From JBNJDJ01 sp051744845 (GTDB lineage Bacteria; Bacillota; Clostridia; Peptostreptococcales; Acidaminobacteraceae): DNA of 35,935 nt. Position numbers and translations under genes: made by a program. A model generated the notes under the pieces. It saw only the letters and a program-made list of their open reading frames with translations. It made no database searches and had not been told where the DNA came from. Positions 34,146 through 35,935 of this stretch are shown here, piece by piece; the stretch's first letter is position 1; each line of letters starts with the position of its first letter. The stretch spans positions 1 through 35,935 of the forward strand of contig JBNJDJ010000016.1 of assembly GCA_051744845.1 (NCBI GenBank), given 5' to 3'.

Positions 34146-35756
34146 TTATTTATTCTTTTGTTTTTTACTAGCTTTAACAAACTCTTTAAATAAAGGATGA
34201 GGTCTAGTAGGTCTTGATTTAAACTCAGGATGAAATTGTCCTGCAAGAAACCAAGGATGGTCTTTAATCTCTACCATTTCTACTAATCTATCATCTGGTG
34301 AAAGACCACTTATAATTAAACCTGCATCTAATAAATCTTGTCTATAATGATTATTAAATTCATATCTATGACGATGTCTTTCATATATCAATTCTTCATT
34401 ATATGCTTCATAAGCTTTAGTCCCTTTTTTAACTTTACAAGGATATACACCTAATCTCATTGTTCCACCTTTATCAGTAATATCCTTTTGTTCTGGCATT
34501 AAATCAATTACTGGATAGTCTGTATTTCCATCTAATTCAGCTGAATGAGCCCCATTAAGATCTAAAACATTTCTTGCATACTCAACAACAGCCATTTGTA
34601 ATCCTAAACAAATTCCAAAAAACGGAACTTTATTTTCTCTAGCATATTTTATAGCAGTAATTTTACCTTCAATTCCTCTATCTCCAAAACCTCCTGGAAT
34701 TAAAACTCCATGAGCATTATTTAATCTTTTATCAACATTTTGAGCATTTATTTCTTCAGATTGTATCCAATCGATATTAACTTCTACTTCATTTGATAAT
34801 CCAGCGTGCTTTAAACTTTCAGCCACTGATAAATATGCATCTTGCAGTTCAACATATTTACCTACTAAAGCAATATTTATCTCTTCTTTTAAATTCTTTT
34901 CTTTTTTAACTACTGATTTCCAATCAGATAAATCAATTTCTTTACAGTCTAAATTTAAAATATTACATACTTTTTCATCTAAACCTTCTTCTTTTAGAAC
35001 TAAAGGAACTTCATAAATACTGTCTGCATCTTTATTTTGAATAACATTCTCTGGTTCAATATTACAAAAAAGCCCTATCTTATCTTTTATTTCTTGATTA
35101 ATATCTCTTTCAGTTCTACAAAGAATAATATCCGGCTGAATACCAATTTCTCTTAAAGTTTTAACACTATGCTGAGTAGGTTTAGTTTTTAATTCACCAG
35201 CCTTTTTTAAATACGGAATTAATGTAACATGTAAATACATTATATTTTCTTTTCCAACATCATGTTTCATTTGACGAATTGCTTCTAAAAAAGGTTGACT
35301 TTCAATATCTCCAACTGTTCCACCTATTTCAGTTATTACAATGTCTGGATTTAATTCATCTGCTAACATATAAGCACGATTTTTAATTTCGTTTGTTATA
35401 TGAGGAATAACTTGAACTGTTGCCCCTAAGTATTCTCCTCTTCTTTCTTTTGAAATAACCGATGAATAAACTTTACCTGTTGTAACATTTGCATTTTGGT
35501 TTAAATTAATATCAATAAATCTTTCATAATGGCCTAAATCTAAATCTGTTTCAGCTCCATCTTCTGTTACAAAAACTTCTCCGTGTTGATATGGACTCAT
35601 TGTTCCTGGATCTTTATTTATGTAAGGATCAAATTTTTGCACTGCAACTTCTAAACCTCTATCTTTTAATAATCTTCCTAAAGATGCAGCTGTTATTCCT
35701 TTCCCTAGTGAAGATACTACACCGCCTGTAACAAAGATATACTTCGTTTCTTTCAT
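34146..35756 (-). CDS. pyrG: CTP synthase
   Basis: The 536-residue protein has an N-terminal synthetase domain (GGVVSSLGKG at residues 11-20, the P-loop) and a C-terminal glutamine amidotransferase domain with Cys383 in GICLGLQMA and His509/Glu511 in GQFHPEFKS. It makes CTP from UTP, ATP and glutamine. Length and start are standard, with AAAGGAGAG upstream. It stands alone between its own promoter and terminator. The leader hairpins suggest regulation after initiation. Confidence 0.98.
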   Translation of the reverse strand: MKETKYIFVTGGVVSSLGKGITAASLGRLLKDRGLEVAVQKFDPYINKDPGTMSPYQHGEVFVTEDGAETDLDLGHYERFIDINLNQNANVTTGKVYSSVISKERRGEYLGATVQVIPHITNEIKNRAYMLADELNPDIVITEIGGTVGDIESQPFLEAIRQMKHDVGKENIMYLHVTLIPYLKKAGELKTKPTQHSVKTLREIGIQPDIILCRTERDINQEIKDKIGLFCNIEPENVIQNKDADSIYEVPLVLKEEGLDEKVCNILNLDCKEIDLSDWKSVVKKEKNLKEEINIALVGKYVELQDAYLSVAESLKHAGLSNEVEVNIDWIQSEEINAQNVDKRLNNAHGVLIPGGFGDRGIEGKITAIKYARENKVPFFGICLGLQMAVVEYARNVLDLNGAHSAELDGNTDYPVIDLMPEQKDITDKGGTMRLGVYPCKVKKGTKAYEAYNEELIYERHRHRYEFNNHYRQDLLDAGLIISGLSPDDRLVEMVEIKDHPWFLAGQFHPEFKSRPTRPHPLFKEFVKASKKQKNK

Positions 35757-35789
35757 ATCTCTCCTTTCATTTTTATAAAAAATAAGAGA

Positions 35790-35850
35790 CAGGTGCCCTA
35801 ATGGGCACCTGCCAGATAAAATTTATAGCAGGGCACCCATTTATGGGTGC
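35790..35850 (-). promoter_or_regulatory. pyrG leader with two hairpins, candidate attenuator
   Basis: In transcription order, hairpin 1 (35833-35850, GCACCCA/TGGGTGC) is followed by hairpin 2 (35790-35811, 9-bp perfect stem CAGGTGCCC/GGGCACCTG, 4-base loop) and then a T-rich run (TTATTTTTT). The 3' arm of hairpin 1 (GGTGCCC) can also pair with the 3' arm of hairpin 2 (GGGCACC), which would give mutually exclusive folds. Both lie between the promoter and the pyrG start, so the second can act as a conditional terminator. Confidence 0.6.
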
Positions 35851-35873
35851 TCTTTTTCTTAAAATACTTTATC

Positions 35874-35902
35874 ATTATATAATGAGAAATTTTAAAAGTC
35901 AA
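35874..35902 (-). promoter_or_regulatory. Sigma-A promoter of pyrG
   Basis: TTGACT (35897-35902), a 17-base spacer and a perfect TATAAT (35874-35879) lie on the minus strand. Transcription would start near 35867, giving a leader of about 110 bases. Confidence 0.8.
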
Positions 35903-35935
35903 TATCTTTATTGATTTTATTTTTTTTATATTATA

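Noticed and set aside
35833..35870. Hairpin 1 upstream of pyrG as a plus-strand terminator
   Set aside because: It has a T-run on the plus strand too, but no plus-strand gene leads into it, and it lies downstream of a strong minus-strand promoter.
35850..35870. Bacillus-type pyrG control by repeated G addition at the transcript start
   Set aside because: The predicted start region has no GGG run followed by a matching C-rich terminator arm at the right place.

Overview
The window is AT-rich throughout (well under one third G+C by eye). Genes have strong GGAGG-type ribosome binding sites and several TTG starts. The backbone order is pyrG ... rho-rpmE-tdk ... prmC-prfA ... sua5-rpiB-upp ... 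wecB-atp, which is the classic Bacillota neighbourhood familiar from Bacillus subtilis. A sodium-type F-ATPase, a V/A-type ATPase, a NapA-like Na+/H+ antiporter and disaccharide phosphorolysis together suggest an anaerobic, fermentative, sodium-dependent Bacillota. Halanaerobiales or a related clostridial lineage is my best guess, but it is a guess from context and not from a database match. All genes but one lie on the minus strand, so transcription runs from high to low coordinates.

Region by region, in transcription order. 35.9-34.1 kb: pyrG (CTP synthase) behind a strong promoter and a leader with two G+C-rich hairpins that could act as an attenuator. 34.0-25.5 kb: a nine-gene V/A-type ATPase operon (peripheral-stalk coiled coil, C, I, K, F, E, A, B, D). 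25.5-23.7 kb: the only plus-strand gene, a secreted protein with a copper-amine-oxidase-N-like domain and a degenerate transglutaminase-like domain, convergent with the V-ATPase operon and sharing its terminator. 23.6-18.5 kb: information-processing genes rho, rpmE, tdk, a DUF1385 membrane protein, prmC and prfA. 18.4-14.6 kb: a tight five-gene operon of NapA-like antiporter, sua5, rpiB, upp and dCMP deaminase, ended by a good terminator. 14.3-12.8 kb: a membrane-anchored diguanylate cyclase. 12.7-10.5 kb: a wecA/tagO-like transferase and wecB, which start cell-surface polysaccharide synthesis. 10.4-2.2 kb: a twelve-gene F-type ATP synthase operon. 2.2-0 kb: a GH13_18 disaccharide phosphorylase followed by a sugar ABC permease cut by the window edge, behind a promoter bracketed by two LacI-type operators.

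The most notable feature is the F-ATPase rotor. There are three adjacent c-subunit genes: two encode fused double hairpins and one a normal single hairpin. In both fused proteins the first hairpin keeps the ion-binding Glu but the second has Gln in its place. The single-hairpin protein carries a complete Na+ signature. A ring built from these would carry fewer ions per turn. Acetobacterium woodii is the known precedent for a mixed ring, but with one double and two single genes rather than two doubles and one single.

I infer a sodium economy: the antiporter and two rotary ATPases would exchange H+ gradients, Na+ gradients and ATP. I saw no rRNA, tRNA, CRISPR array, insertion sequence or attachment site. 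No stretch over 300 bases lacks a gene. The longest gaps are 14349-14594, 35757-35935, 10351-10525, 23562-23724 and 12689-12845, and what I see in each is listed.
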